Source of the DNA: Streptomyces roseochromogenus subsp. oscitans DS 12.976
GTDB lineage: Bacteria; Actinomycetota; Actinomycetes; Streptomycetales; Streptomycetaceae
Direction: 5' to 3'
DNA length: 18,597 nt
Assembly: GCF_000497445.1 (NCBI RefSeq)
Contig: NZ_CM002285.1
Span: 9,591,281 to 9,609,877, forward strand
Both the position numbers and the translations under genes were made by a program. The notes beneath the pieces were generated by a model. The model was not told the DNA's origin and did not search any database. It saw only the letters and a program-made list of their open reading frames with translations. Below, in pieces: positions 6,725 through 14,038 of this stretch. The first letter of the stretch is position 1; each line of letters begins with the position of its first letter.

Positions 6725-7717
6725 ATGGCACGTGCACGGAACCGGCCGGACCCGGACGCCGGACCGTTAGAGCGTTTCGCCTACGACCTGCAGGTACTGC
6801 GAGAAAAATCAGGGGCATTGGACTACCGGTCGATGGCACGTCGAGTCGGCTGCGCGCCCAGTACGTTGTCCACCGCCGCGGCCGGGAAGCGGCTTCCCAC
6901 TTTGGAGACCACGCTGGCCTTCGTGTGTGCGTGTGGGGGAGGCCTGGAAGCGCAGGCCGAGTGGACTCGGCGTTGGGAGCATGTCCGCACCGAACTGAAT
7001 CGGCAACCCAGCGGTGAGATGGCCGGGCTGAGCGCGGACCGCGGTATGGCCGGAGACCACACCCTTCCGGACAAGCCAACCGCGCAGGAGAACATTGCGA
7101 GCGGTGGCGTCGCCTCCGGGCTGATCAAGTCCGAAAGGCGATACGGCAGAAGGATGGGCGTGCTGATCGTATGCGCTGCGGCTGCCTCGGTCATCACAGC
7201 AACAGGGCTCGTCGGCGCGAACGGCGATCACAGTCCCCGCGCGCACATCGCTTCCCACGGTTCACCGCGGATTACCGTGTCGTCAGCGAGCCCGACCACC
7301 GCAACCGCGCCAACCCCTGAGCCCGAGCGGAGGCACGGCCCGCTGATCATGATCCCGGGTCGTGCCGTGGACCTGGACTCGCTTGCCCCGGACTGGGCCG
7401 AGCAAGCCGCTCCCGGCCCCACCAGCACCGACGTCGAGTTCGACTTCTCTGATCACGCGCTGACCGGACTCCGCAACGCCGACATGGCCGTCCTCCCTCC
7501 CGGTAGCACGGGCACCTTCAGCGAATGCGCGCTCGAGCAGAATTACGGAGTCGCTCTTGCCGCCCACGACATCCGGCCCGGACGGTTGCTGTGCGATATC
7601 ACCAGCGACAACAGGGTCGCCCTGCTACGCGTGACCGACGTACAGCACGATGCGGTCGGCACTCCGGACCAGGTGACCTTCGACGCTGTTGTCTGGGTCC
7701 GCCCCCACAAGAACTGA
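6725..7717 (+). CDS. membrane-anchored XRE-type helix-turn-helix protein with an extracytoplasmic domain
   Basis: The 330-residue product has three parts. Residues about 16-70 form an XRE-like HTH (LREKSGALDYRSMARRVG, APSTLSTAAAGKRLPTLET), a layout common in Streptomyces. Residues about 144-163 are one hydrophobic membrane segment (MGVLIVCAAAASVITATG). The rest is predicted outside: a Thr/Ala/Pro linker, then an unrecognised domain with GTFSECALEQNYG and LLCDITSDNRVALLRVTD. Cys268 and Cys290 could form a disulphide. The likely role is a one-component membrane sensor that binds DNA, but no ligand is known. ATG 6725 is chosen because upstream in-frame sequence is IS5 remnant; its ribosome site (GGGG) is weak. 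The two secreted-protein genes downstream are candidate targets. Confidence 0.85.
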   Translation: MARARNRPDPDAGPLERFAYDLQVLREKSGALDYRSMARRVGCAPSTLSTAAAGKRLPTLETTLAFVCACGGGLEAQAEWTRRWEHVRTELNRQPSGEMAGLSADRGMAGDHTLPDKPTAQENIASGGVASGLIKSERRYGRRMGVLIVCAAAASVITATGLVGANGDHSPRAHIASHGSPRITVSSASPTTATAPTPEPERRHGPLIMIPGRAVDLDSLAPDWAEQAAPGPTSTDVEFDFSDHALTGLRNADMAVLPPGSTGTFSECALEQNYGVALAAHDIRPGRLLCDITSDNRVALLRVTDVQHDAVGTPDQVTFDAVVWVRPHKN

Positions 7718-7821
7718 CCGGGCGGCGAATGCCGGGTGAGGTATCGGATGCTGTCCCGCAGGAATCAGAGCACCCGGACGCCGTTGTCGGTCGTCCTTCG
7801 TCCGGTCCCAGCACGACCGTT

Positions 7822-7909
7822 GAACAGTTGCTGACGGCCAGTGTTTTCCCTGTTCAGCGGTGTCCGAACAGAAGCGAACAACTTCTGTTGTTTTCCCCTT
7901 GCCGAACAC
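7822..7909. promoter_or_regulatory. cluster of GAACA/TGTTC motifs, possible operator region
   Basis: GAACAG occurs at 7822-7827 and 7866-7871, CTGTTC at 7850-7855, GAACAA at 7876-7881 and GAACAC at 7904-7909. That makes five occurrences of one 5-mer core or its complement in 88 bp. CTGTTC (7850-7855) and GAACAG (7866-7871) form an inverted repeat with a 10-bp centre, as a dimeric regulator would bind. The position between the HTH gene and the secreted-protein genes suggests control of the latter, possibly by the HTH protein. This is inference from the pattern alone. Confidence 0.4.
7867..7898 (+). terminator. T-tailed hairpin, intrinsic terminator or attenuator
   Basis: AACAGAAG (7867-7874) pairs perfectly with CTTCTGTT (7882-7889) around a 7-nt loop, followed by GTTTTCCCC. 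The stem is AT-rich for this genome. It could terminate transcription from the HTH gene 150 bp upstream, or act as an attenuator in the leader of the secreted-protein genes, because its 5' arm can also pair with CTGTTC at 7850-7855. Confidence 0.45.
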
Positions 7910-7982
7910 CGTACGGGTGGCTGTCCTGTGGGGCAGGATCCCGCGCAGTCGTAGCGGGCCGCTGCTCTCCCGGAGGTTCACC

Positions 7983-8477
7983 ATGCGTTCTGTGCTGCCA
8001 CATTCCCGGATACGCGCAACGACGTTGCGCGTTCTGGCCGCGTCCGTAGCCACTGCGGGGCTGCTCCTTCTTCCCGCCACGAGTGCCCACGCGGCAACCG
8101 CCCAGCCCGCGTCGACCGGCCCCTGTTACACCAGCCCGAGCCAGAAGAACTGCGACAGGCAGGACCCGATCAAGCAGGGCTGCAACGCGGACGCGGTCAC
8201 CGTGGCGGGGTTCACCGTCACGAGGCCGTGGGGGAAGATCGAACTGCGCTGGTCGAACCACTGCAAGCCCAACTGGACTCGCTTCACTGCCGCTTACGAG
8301 AGCACGTGGGCCGTCAACGTGGAGCGTCAGAGCCCGCATCTCCAGGTGGGCGAGGCCGTCGAGATCGCCGCGGGGGGCCAGCACTACACGGACATGGTGT
8401 ACGCGCCAGGGCCGGCGCAGGCATGCGCCAACGACGTCAACAGCGACAACGGCGCCTGCACCGGGTACACGAAGTGA
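7983..8477 (+). CDS. secreted DUF2690-family protein
   Basis: The 164-residue product has a strong signal peptide (VLAASVATAGLLLLPATSAHA, with cleavage probably after about residue 37). The mature domain contains DPIKQGCNADAVTV, then GKIELRWSNHCKPNWTRF, which matches the DUF2690 (YjfA-like) pattern of an early GC-AD and a later ELR-(Y/W)S..C..NW. Six mature cysteines (48, 57, 67, 94, 148, 159) could form disulphides. DUF2690 has no established biochemical function. ATG 7983 has GGAGG at 7972-7976. The stop overlaps the next start as GTGA, so the two are probably co-translated. In Streptomyces, DUF2690 domains are often linked to HTH proteins, which matches the upstream neighbour here. Confidence 0.88.
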   Translation: MRSVLPHSRIRATTLRVLAASVATAGLLLLPATSAHAATAQPASTGPCYTSPSQKNCDRQDPIKQGCNADAVTVAGFTVTRPWGKIELRWSNHCKPNWTRFTAAYESTWAVNVERQSPHLQVGEAVEIAAGGQHYTDMVYAPGPAQACANDVNSDNGACTGYTK

Positions 8478-8950
8478 TACGGCAACGAGCAGTCGGTGGG
8501 CCGAGGTTCACGCGCCACCCCATCGCCGCGACCGCGGGAACTCTGCTGCTGTTGTTCATGGCAGTGTTCCTCCCTGCCACTTCCGCATCAGCTGCGACCG
8601 GCGGCTGCAATCCGCACATCAAGGTCAACGGCTGGGATGTCGGCGTGTGCATCAGCGACCGCAACACCTCCGCCGTGACTGCGGATGTGTATCTCAACGT
8701 CGTCCCCGGCCCGCAGCCCTCCAACTGCAGGATGTACATCGAGATCTGGAGTGACGCAGGTCTCGAGGCTCCCCGTGACGACGGGCATCCCTGCGCCGCC
8801 CGCAGCTCCTCCTACGTGTACACGGTGCAAGGCCAACCGGCTCGACTGAAGATCATCCGCTGCTATCGGGGCCTGCATGCCCACGCCTTCTACTACGTGG
8901 GATCCACGATGCACATCGGCGACAGCCCGCACTTCGACTACGGGTGCTGA
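8474..8950 (+). CDS. small secreted Cys-rich protein of unknown function
   Basis: The 158-residue product is encoded from GTG 8474, overlapping the preceding stop by GTGA. Upstream candidate starts lie inside the DUF2690 gene. A long N-region is followed by a hydrophobic core (AGTLLLLFMAVFLPATSASA) and probable cleavage near residue 41. The mature part has six cysteines (45, 59, 85, 107, 130, 158), the last at the C-terminus, which suggests three disulphides. Aromatic strands such as RMYIEIWSDAG and YVYTVQG suggest a compact beta-rich fold. I do not recognise the family. Coupling to the DUF2690 gene suggests the two proteins act together outside the cell. A strong terminator follows 70 bp downstream. 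Confidence 0.8.
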   Translation: MIRQRAVGGPRFTRHPIAATAGTLLLLFMAVFLPATSASAATGGCNPHIKVNGWDVGVCISDRNTSAVTADVYLNVVPGPQPSNCRMYIEIWSDAGLEAPRDDGHPCAARSSSYVYTVQGQPARLKIIRCYRGLHAHAFYYVGSTMHIGDSPHFDYGC

Positions 8951-9020
8951 CTCATGGTGCGCAGGTCTGGCAGATGCCGCGTGATGAGTGTCTAATCCCT
9001 GCCGGGGAGCCCTGACCGAA

Positions 9021-9052
9021 GCCGCCCCACCGCACCAGCGCGGTGGGGCGGC
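9021..9052. terminator. strong hairpin terminator after the secreted-protein pair
   Basis: GCCGCCCCACCGC (9021-9033) and GCGGTGGGGCGGC (9040-9052) form a perfect 13-bp GC stem around a 6-nt loop, followed by CCCTTG. GC-rich stems with little or no T tract are typical of Streptomyces terminators. It closes the 7983-8950 unit. Confidence 0.85.
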
Positions 9053-9085
9053 CCCTTGCGCCCCCCGAATCAGGATCAGCGCGCG

Positions 9086-9112
9086 CTTACACCATGTAGG
9101 ACACGGTGTAAG
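9086..9112. promoter_or_regulatory. operator-like palindrome
   Basis: CTTACACC (9086-9093) and GGTGTAAG (9105-9112) form a perfect 8-bp inverted repeat with an 11-bp centre. TTACACC...GGTGTAA resembles operators bound by TetR-family repressors. No regulator gene adjoins it; only coding-like debris follows, so it may be an orphaned operator from a deleted gene. Confidence 0.4.
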
Positions 9113-9117
9113 GCCCC

Positions 9118-9405
9118 TTGGAGGGCGGGGAGTTCCGCGCATATCTCAACGAGGCACTCGACGTGCTGATGGCCCGCTGCGGGGCATGACGGACACGGCC
9201 CCTCCGGAAGCTCGGCCATCGCGAGACCGCCGCCGCGACTCTGATCCAGCACCCCCGCTACGTCGACACCGCTGACGAGTGCTGGGACGAGAACGTGCAC
9301 TTCAACGCCGCCGCCCGGGAAGCTGTACCCCGGCACATCGCGGAGATCAGGCGTCTACGCAGGCAGCCGGAAGCCGGCCTCCCGAGCAGAGATGAAGAAG
9401 GGTGA
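9118..9405 (+). pseudogene. coding-like remnant interrupted by a stop codon
   Basis: One frame has strong third-position GC from about 9118 to the TGA at 9403-9405, broken by an internal TGA at 9187-9189. The first part includes EFRAYLNEALDVLMARC. The second includes GHRETAAATLIQHPRYVDTA and HIAEIRRLRRQPEAG. Neither part is a family I recognise. The two pieces may come from one gene with a nonsense mutation or from two fused remnants. Confidence 0.32.
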
Positions 9406-9660
9406 ACTGATCCACAGCTATTGACAATTGCTCATCCGGATCACGCGGGGATGACTGCTACCCAGGGTGCCCTGCTTACGCACACCGCGCCGATGAAGCC
9501 CCCCGGCCCCGCCTGCATTCCCGTCGTCACCGGCACCCGCCCGGCCGACAACCCCCGCCGGTATGGCCCGCCCGCGCCGCTGGCCGCACTCTGCCTGCGC
9601 CCGGCAGAGCATCGAACGGCTGCGCGGATTCCTAAGTCGGCTGCGACTTGGCGGATGGAC
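9406..9660. other. spacer with no supported gene
   Basis: No frame here has convincing coding character. A TTGACA hexamer occurs at 9421-9426, but no -10 match lies at the right distance. The downstream half is the 3' flank of the minus-strand methyltransferase gene. I see no strong hairpin at its end. Confidence 0.45.
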
Positions 9661-10488
9661 TCAGGGGGTGTCGACGCGCACGGCGGTCGCGGCCAGAGTC
9701 GTGTAGTTCATCGTGAAGCGCCCGCCCATGGAGTCGATGGCGTCCCCGACCGCGTCCAGTATTTCGGCCAGCTGATCGGGACGGAGTTGGGTGAGGCCGC
9801 CGGTGGTGGGCAGCAGGTCCAGCCATTGGTCGCGCGTGTAGGACTGCTGCCAGTCGAATCGCCACTGTTCGGGGTCGTTGAACTGTTCGGTCTCCCGGAT
9901 CTTGTCGGCGAACTTCGCGTATCCTGCCTGGTAGAGGTCGAGCGGGCGTCGGGCAGGTTGACTGCTGAGCGGGGAGTCGGGCGCCACCCGCCGGAAGGCA
10001 GCGGCAAACGGTTCAGCCACCTCGGCAGGCGGCTCGTACACGTGCCCGAAGATCGCCAGCCGTCCCTCTGGACGCAGTACACGTGCCGCCTTCACGGTGC
10101 CGGCGACCGGATCCACCCAGTGCCACGACTGGGCGGCGACGACCGAGTCGAACGTCCGGCCGGCGGGCTGCCAGGCTTCGAAGGCCGCCACCTCGACCTC
10201 CAGGCCACGGGCTCGTGCGAAATCGGCCATCCGCGCATCGGGCTCGACGCCGAGCACGGTGCACCCAGCGGCTTGGAACTGACGGGCTGCGATGCCGGTG
10301 CCGCAGCCGATGTCGAGCACGTCGGGCCCGGGGCTCCCTGCGACGATCCGCGCCACCAGTGCATCGGGGTAGGCGGGCCGGGCTTGGTCGTAGCGTTGGG
10401 CATCCACGCCGAACGACTCGGCCGTCCGTCGGGCCTTATGCGGCTCTGCTGGGGATGGTTCTGGTTGTTCTCGCGGTAAGGTGGGCAT
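9661..10488 (-). CDS. class I SAM-dependent methyltransferase
   Basis: The 275-residue product has a Rossmann-type methyltransferase fold. Motif I is VLDIGCGTG (residues 57-65). An acidic residue ends the second strand in VLGVEPDARM (Glu82). QSWHWVDP (residues 120-127) and RVLRPEGRLAIFGH are typical of the Methyltransf_11/UbiE-like group. The YDQARPAYP segment near residues 33-41 is also typical. Cytoplasmic; the substrate cannot be read from sequence. ATG 10488 is preceded by AAGGTGG at good spacing, and both lie inside a palindromic operator. The divergent tetR gene starts 74 bp away and is the probable repressor, so the enzyme may modify a small molecule sensed by that regulator, a common resistance or tailoring arrangement (inference). 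Confidence 0.92.
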   Translation of the reverse strand: MPTLPREQPEPSPAEPHKARRTAESFGVDAQRYDQARPAYPDALVARIVAGSPGPDVLDIGCGTGIAARQFQAAGCTVLGVEPDARMADFARARGLEVEVAAFEAWQPAGRTFDSVVAAQSWHWVDPVAGTVKAARVLRPEGRLAIFGHVYEPPAEVAEPFAAAFRRVAPDSPLSSQPARRPLDLYQAGYAKFADKIRETEQFNDPEQWRFDWQQSYTRDQWLDLLPTTGGLTQLRPDQLAEILDAVGDAIDSMGGRFTMNYTTLAATAVRVDTP

Positions 10489-10518
10489 GCGCCCACCTTA
10501 GTGGGCGAATGCCCACTA
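10477..10518. promoter_or_regulatory. double palindromic operator between methyltransferase and tetR
   Basis: The first site is a perfect palindrome at 10477-10500, TAAGGTGGGC-ATGC-GCCCACCTTA in 10-4-10 form. The second at 10499-10518 is TAGTGGGC-GAAT-GCCCACTA in 8-4-8 form. Both share the GTGGGC/GCCCAC core and overlap by two bases. The methyltransferase ATG (10486-10488, minus strand) and its ribosome site lie inside the first. Bound TetR would therefore block the start of the methyltransferase gene and probably the overlapping promoters of both genes. Confidence 0.85.
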
Positions 10519-10561
10519 GGCAACGGATGCCATCGGGCTGACCGCACGAGAGGATCTGCGA

Positions 10562-11164
10562 GTGCCAACTGGGGTGCACCTCCGCGACGCGCGGCAGCAA
10601 CTGTTCGACGCTGCTGAACGCGTGCTTCTGCGGGACGGGCCGAACGGGCTGACCAGCCGGGCCGTCACCGACGAGGCGGGCTGTGCCAAAGGCGTCTTGC
10701 ATCGGCACTTCGCCGACTTCGACGCCTTCCTCACCGACCTCGTGCTCGACCGGGCCGCACAGCTTGAGACGCAGGCGAGGGTGCTGCGTGAGTCCGCCGG
10801 AACTGGCACGGTGGCCGACAACCTCACCAGCGCGCTGGCCAGCCTGTTCGGACCGATTCCGGTGGCACTCATCCCGCTCATCACCTTCCGGGATGAGCTG
10901 CGCGCACGGCTGCGGCAAGCCAGGCCAGGAGGCGGTATCGCGATCCTCGCCCAGGCAACGACTGCGATCTCGATCTATCTGGCCGACGAGCGTGGCCTGG
11001 GCCGCATCGCGGCCGACGCCGATATCGACTCACTCACCCTCTCCCTGGTCGGTGGCGGGCATCTCCTGTTCGCAGACCGCGACCCCGGACCGCCGACCAC
11101 GGCCGCCGTCAACAAGCTCGTGACAGCGGTTATCGCCGATGCCGTGCAACGACGACCGGCCTAG
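10562..11164 (+). CDS. TetR-family transcriptional repressor
   Basis: The 200-residue protein has an N-terminal TetR HTH. RDARQQLFDAAERVL forms helix 1 and the signature LTSRAVTDEAGCAKGVLHRHF follows at about residues 30-50, ending in the conserved HF of helix 4. The C-terminal helical ligand domain is variable, as expected. GTG 10562 is supported by AGAGGA at 10549-10554. It is divergent from the methyltransferase with a double operator between, which argues for autoregulation and control of that gene. The ligand is unknown. Confidence 0.93.
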   Translation: MPTGVHLRDARQQLFDAAERVLLRDGPNGLTSRAVTDEAGCAKGVLHRHFADFDAFLTDLVLDRAAQLETQARVLRESAGTGTVADNLTSALASLFGPIPVALIPLITFRDELRARLRQARPGGGIAILAQATTAISIYLADERGLGRIAADADIDSLTLSLVGGGHLLFADRDPGPPTTAAVNKLVTAVIADAVQRRPA

Positions 11165-11407
11165 GGACGACCTTCTGGGTCTCGGTAAACCCACGTACGC
11201 CTACCGTGGTCCGGCCACCCACCTTCAGAGCCTGGCCGGCCTCCTGGCCGCAGCCGCCGATGGCCACGAGCAGCCATCCCCGCTCTCATAGCGCGCGGAA
11301 CCACGCTGCAGCCTCCCGACATCATGTGGACACGGCGCTGACGTCATTGCTTGAAGTGAACGAAGCCACGAGGAGGACACGCTTGCGGAGCAACGGGAGT
11401 CCGGCCC
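11165..11407. other. spacer downstream of tetR
   Basis: I see no convincing gene. Short frames are open but lack ribosome sites or recognisable sequence. It grades into recombinase debris on the right. Confidence 0.4.
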
Positions 11408-11518
11408 GGTTGAACAGGCGAACTCGGCCTGGAGGAAAGACTTGAAGCGGTCGAGTGGAACGCTGCGGCGGTCATGGGCCGAGGCGAGCAGCGTGTCGAG
11501 GCCGGTGTCGCGGTAGTG
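11408..11518 (-). pseudogene. short coding-like fragment of unknown origin
   Basis: On the minus strand one frame reads HYRDTGLDTLLASAHDRR followed by SVPLDRFKSFLQAEF. It has strong third-position GC and a natural protein-like sequence. There is no start codon or complete domain. It adjoins an integrase fragment on the other strand and is probably a mobile-element or integrase scrap. Confidence 0.3.
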
Positions 11519-11519
11519 G

Positions 11520-11764
11520 CTCTACCTTCGTCTACGGGCCTTGGGAGTCTTCCCTGAGGACGCCCCGGCCACGATCTGGGCATTCGGGCTTGCCGCCGGC
11601 CGGCTGAGCATCGAAGAACTCGTGGATCGCATCCGATCTGGTGTCGCCCAGTCCGCGACCTGATCGTGGACTACCTGCGAGAACGGCAGCCGTCGTTGGA
11701 CTACACCAGCCTGGACGCGGTGTCGCGGACGCTGGCCGGGCTGTTCTGGACGGTCTGGACGTGA
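11520..11764 (+). pseudogene. integrase (large site-specific recombinase) N-terminal fragment, frameshifted
   Basis: The first frame reads LYLRLRALGVFPEDAPATIW and later GRLSIEELVDRIRSGVAQ. Near 11650 the similarity moves to another frame, VRDLIVDYLRERQPSLDY then SLDAVSRTLAGLFW, before a stop at 11762-11764. From memory this resembles the N-terminal half of large site-specific integrases of Streptomyces. The catalytic tyrosine-recombinase domain is absent. The frameshift and truncation make it non-functional. The family call is moderately secure. Confidence 0.5.
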
Positions 11765-11901
11765 GCGCGCGTGCCCGGTGGTCAGCGCATGAGGCCGCGC
11801 AGCAGCCGTCGCCGACAGCGGCTCCAGTGAGCCGGGCGGGCCACCGTGCCCGAACAGGCCAGTTCGGCGAGGTCCAGGCTGTCCTCCAGGCAGGCGTCGC
11901 G

Positions 11902-12228
11902 GAACGTCTTCTCCCGCAGGGCGACGTCCAGGCGCCACAGAGCGGTGATCTGGTTCTCGGCCAGGGCCTTGGTGCGGTCGGGCGGTGCCGGACGCCGCTC
12001 GATGCCGATGGTCGGATCGCCTTCGATCCAGCCGTGGCGCTGCCACCAGCCGATCGCCTTGCGCGCGATGGACAGCTCCCGGTTGACGGTGTCGGCGTCC
12101 ATCTCGTCCGCCCGCGCTGCCGCCAACTCGGCCAGCAGTTCCGGCAGCGCCGGGTCGTCGATCGCGTCGACGGCGAACGGGCGGCTTCGCTGCCCGGCGG
12201 GCGGGTCCGGTTGGAGCCGGTTTGCCGG
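11902..12228 (-). pseudogene. tyrosine recombinase core-binding domain fragment
   Basis: The minus-strand frame contains PFAVDAIDDPALPELLAELA, then DADTVNRELSIARKAIGWWQ and RTKALAENQITALWRLDVAL. This resembles the SAM-like core-binding domain and the start of the catalytic domain of a phage-type integrase (TVNRELS followed by a linker and the AL-x-LWRLD region). The expected continuation with the first catalytic Arg is replaced after LREKTF by unrelated sequence to the stop at 11782. The frame is open upstream to 12540, but that part is not integrase-like. It is a truncated remnant, opposite in orientation to the neighbouring integrase fragment. Confidence 0.6.
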
Positions 12229-12240
12229 CGAGCATCCATC

Positions 12241-12518
12241 CCCGGTTGGTCGAGCTGACGGAGCAGCGGGTGAGTGGTGTTCGGGACGTTTTCGGTGGTG
12301 GACGTGCTGCTGCCATGAGGCGGAACACATCCCGGAAGACTTTTGATCCCAAGCCCGTTGTTGGGGCAACCACAGGACCGTACACTCTGCCCGTCCGCAC
12401 AGCTGTTTCACATACCCCCCTCCTGTCTGGGTGGACGTACCAATGGACCGCTCCGTGCTGAACCACGCCCGGTCCTGGTCAGCGCAAGTCCCCTTCGGTA
12501 CCCCCAGGAGGACTCTCG
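12241..12518. other. upstream region of the peptidase gene
   Basis: No gene is supported. The right end carries the ribosome site AGGAGGA at 12506-12512 for the peptidase. A promoter must lie here if the peptidase is transcribed alone, but I cannot place -35 and -10 boxes with confidence. Confidence 0.4.
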
Positions 12519-14024
12519 ATGGCAGTACCCGCAAGAACATGGCTGCTCACCGCAGTGAGCAGCCTCGCGCTCGCGGTGACAGGCACCTTGTCCGCTCCCA
12601 GTGGAGCTTCGGCAGCCGCCTACCCGCGTGTACATCCGACTGTCGCCGACTATCTCCAGTTGACGTCCAGTCAGATGCCGCCCACGCAGGCGCAGTGCGC
12701 CTCTGCTGGGCGGCGGTGCTTCAGCCCCCAGGCGATACGCGCGGCTTACAACGTCACACCGCTCCACGCGGCCGGTTATGACGGCCGAGGTCAGACGATC
12801 GCGATCGTCGACTCGTATGGCAGTGACACCATGGCCCACGACCTGCACGTTTTCGACCAGGCCTTCGGGGTGGCTGCGATGTGCGGTGAAGAGGGCGTGC
12901 CCTGCCAGGCCGGCATGCCGAAGTTCGGCGAACTGCACCTTCAGGGTTCCCCGGCCACCGTGGCACCGCCGCCCACCAGCAAGGGCACAGGTCAGGAGGA
13001 CAAGAGTGCCTGGGCGCTCGAAGTCGCCCTCGACGTCGAGACGGCGCACGCGATGGCCCCAGGCGCGAACATCCTGCTCGTCACCACACCGACCGCCGAG
13101 ACCCTCGGCGTTCAGGGTTTCCCGCAGATGATGGCCGCCGAACAGTACGTGATCGACCACCACATGGCCACGGTGATATCGCAGTCCTTCGCCTCCGCCG
13201 AGGGAGCCTTTGGCAACAGCCAGTCGCTGGAGGGCTTGCGGTACGCCTTCAAGTCGGCTACGCAGAACGGCGTCACGGTCTTGGGTTCCTCGGGTGACAA
13301 CGGGACCGCGGACTCCACCAAGACCCCGGTCAAGTCGGGCGGCACCCCGATCCCGTACCCGTCTGTCGAATGGCCCGCCTCCGACCCGCTGGTCACCGGT
13401 GTCGGCGGCACGTATCTGTGCACCGACCCCGGCGCGACGGGCGCACGCGTCACCGACAGCGCCGACAAACCAGCCGTATGCGGTACCGACTCCGGTCAGT
13501 CGGAGGTGGGCTGGACCTTCTCCGGCGGCGGTTACAGTCAAATATTCGACCGGCCGGACTACCAGGCGGGCGCTCTTCCCGACGGCAGCACCGCAATCGG
13601 GGCCAAACGCGGTGTTCCGGACGTGAGTCTGCAGGCCGCCCCCAGCACCGGCGCACTGGTCTACGTATCGCTGCCGCCCGACGGCAACAGCGGCCTGAAA
13701 TGCGGAAGTTCCCCGTGCAGCACCGGCTGGTACGACATCGGGGGCACTTCGCTGTCGTGCCCGCAGTGGGCGGGCCTGGTATCCATCGCCGACCAGATCA
13801 ACGGCGGCGGCCTCGGTCTGATCAACCCCGCGCTGTACCGGATCGGGGCCAATCCACCCCAGTACACCGTCGACTTCAACGACACGACGACCGGCAACAA
13901 CACCGCCGACCCGACCGTGCCCGGCTACCCGGCGACCAAGGGCTGGGACCCGGTCACCGGCCTCGGCACCCCGAACGCGGCAAAGCTCCTGCCTGACCTG
14001 GTGAGCGCCGCACACGGCGGCTGA
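12519..14024 (+). CDS. secreted S53 family (sedolisin-type) serine-carboxyl peptidase
   Basis: The 501-residue product has a signal peptide (WLLTAVSSLALAVTGTLSAP, cleavage probably near residue 32). The S53 catalytic domain follows from about residue 68. The catalytic Glu/Asp pair is in WALEVALDVE (Glu168 and Asp172), the oxyanion Asp in LGSSGDNG (Asp260), and the nucleophile in GGTSLSCPQWAG (Ser411). Calcium-site elements are VDFNDTT (Asp452 region) and GWDPVTGLGTP (Asp477 region). All key residues are present, so it should be an active endopeptidase, in most homologues one with an acidic pH optimum. Only about 35 residues separate the signal from the catalytic domain, much shorter than the roughly 180-residue prodomain of most sedolisins. 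ATG 12519 has AGGAGGA at 12506-12512. A terminator follows the stop. Confidence 0.93.
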   Translation: MAVPARTWLLTAVSSLALAVTGTLSAPSGASAAAYPRVHPTVADYLQLTSSQMPPTQAQCASAGRRCFSPQAIRAAYNVTPLHAAGYDGRGQTIAIVDSYGSDTMAHDLHVFDQAFGVAAMCGEEGVPCQAGMPKFGELHLQGSPATVAPPPTSKGTGQEDKSAWALEVALDVETAHAMAPGANILLVTTPTAETLGVQGFPQMMAAEQYVIDHHMATVISQSFASAEGAFGNSQSLEGLRYAFKSATQNGVTVLGSSGDNGTADSTKTPVKSGGTPIPYPSVEWPASDPLVTGVGGTYLCTDPGATGARVTDSADKPAVCGTDSGQSEVGWTFSGGGYSQIFDRPDYQAGALPDGSTAIGAKRGVPDVSLQAAPSTGALVYVSLPPDGNSGLKCGSSPCSTGWYDIGGTSLSCPQWAGLVSIADQINGGGLGLINPALYRIGANPPQYTVDFNDTTTGNNTADPTVPGYPATKGWDPVTGLGTPNAAKLLPDLVSAAHGG

Positions 14025-14038
14025 CCCACACGGTTCCA

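Larger units (their letters stand above)
7718..7982. other. spacer between the HTH gene and the secreted-protein pair
   Basis: The 265-bp gap carries repeated GAACA/TGTTC elements and a T-tailed hairpin, annotated separately, and then the ribosome site GGAGG at 7972-7976. I found no clear -35/-10 pair. No additional gene is supported. Confidence 0.5.

Noticed and set aside
9421..9426. TTGACA as a promoter -35 box
   Set aside because: No -10 match occurs at a 16-19 bp distance and no gene follows on the plus strand.
9421..10479. A 352-residue plus-strand ORF
   Set aside because: It is antisense to the methyltransferase, whose motifs are clear on the other strand.
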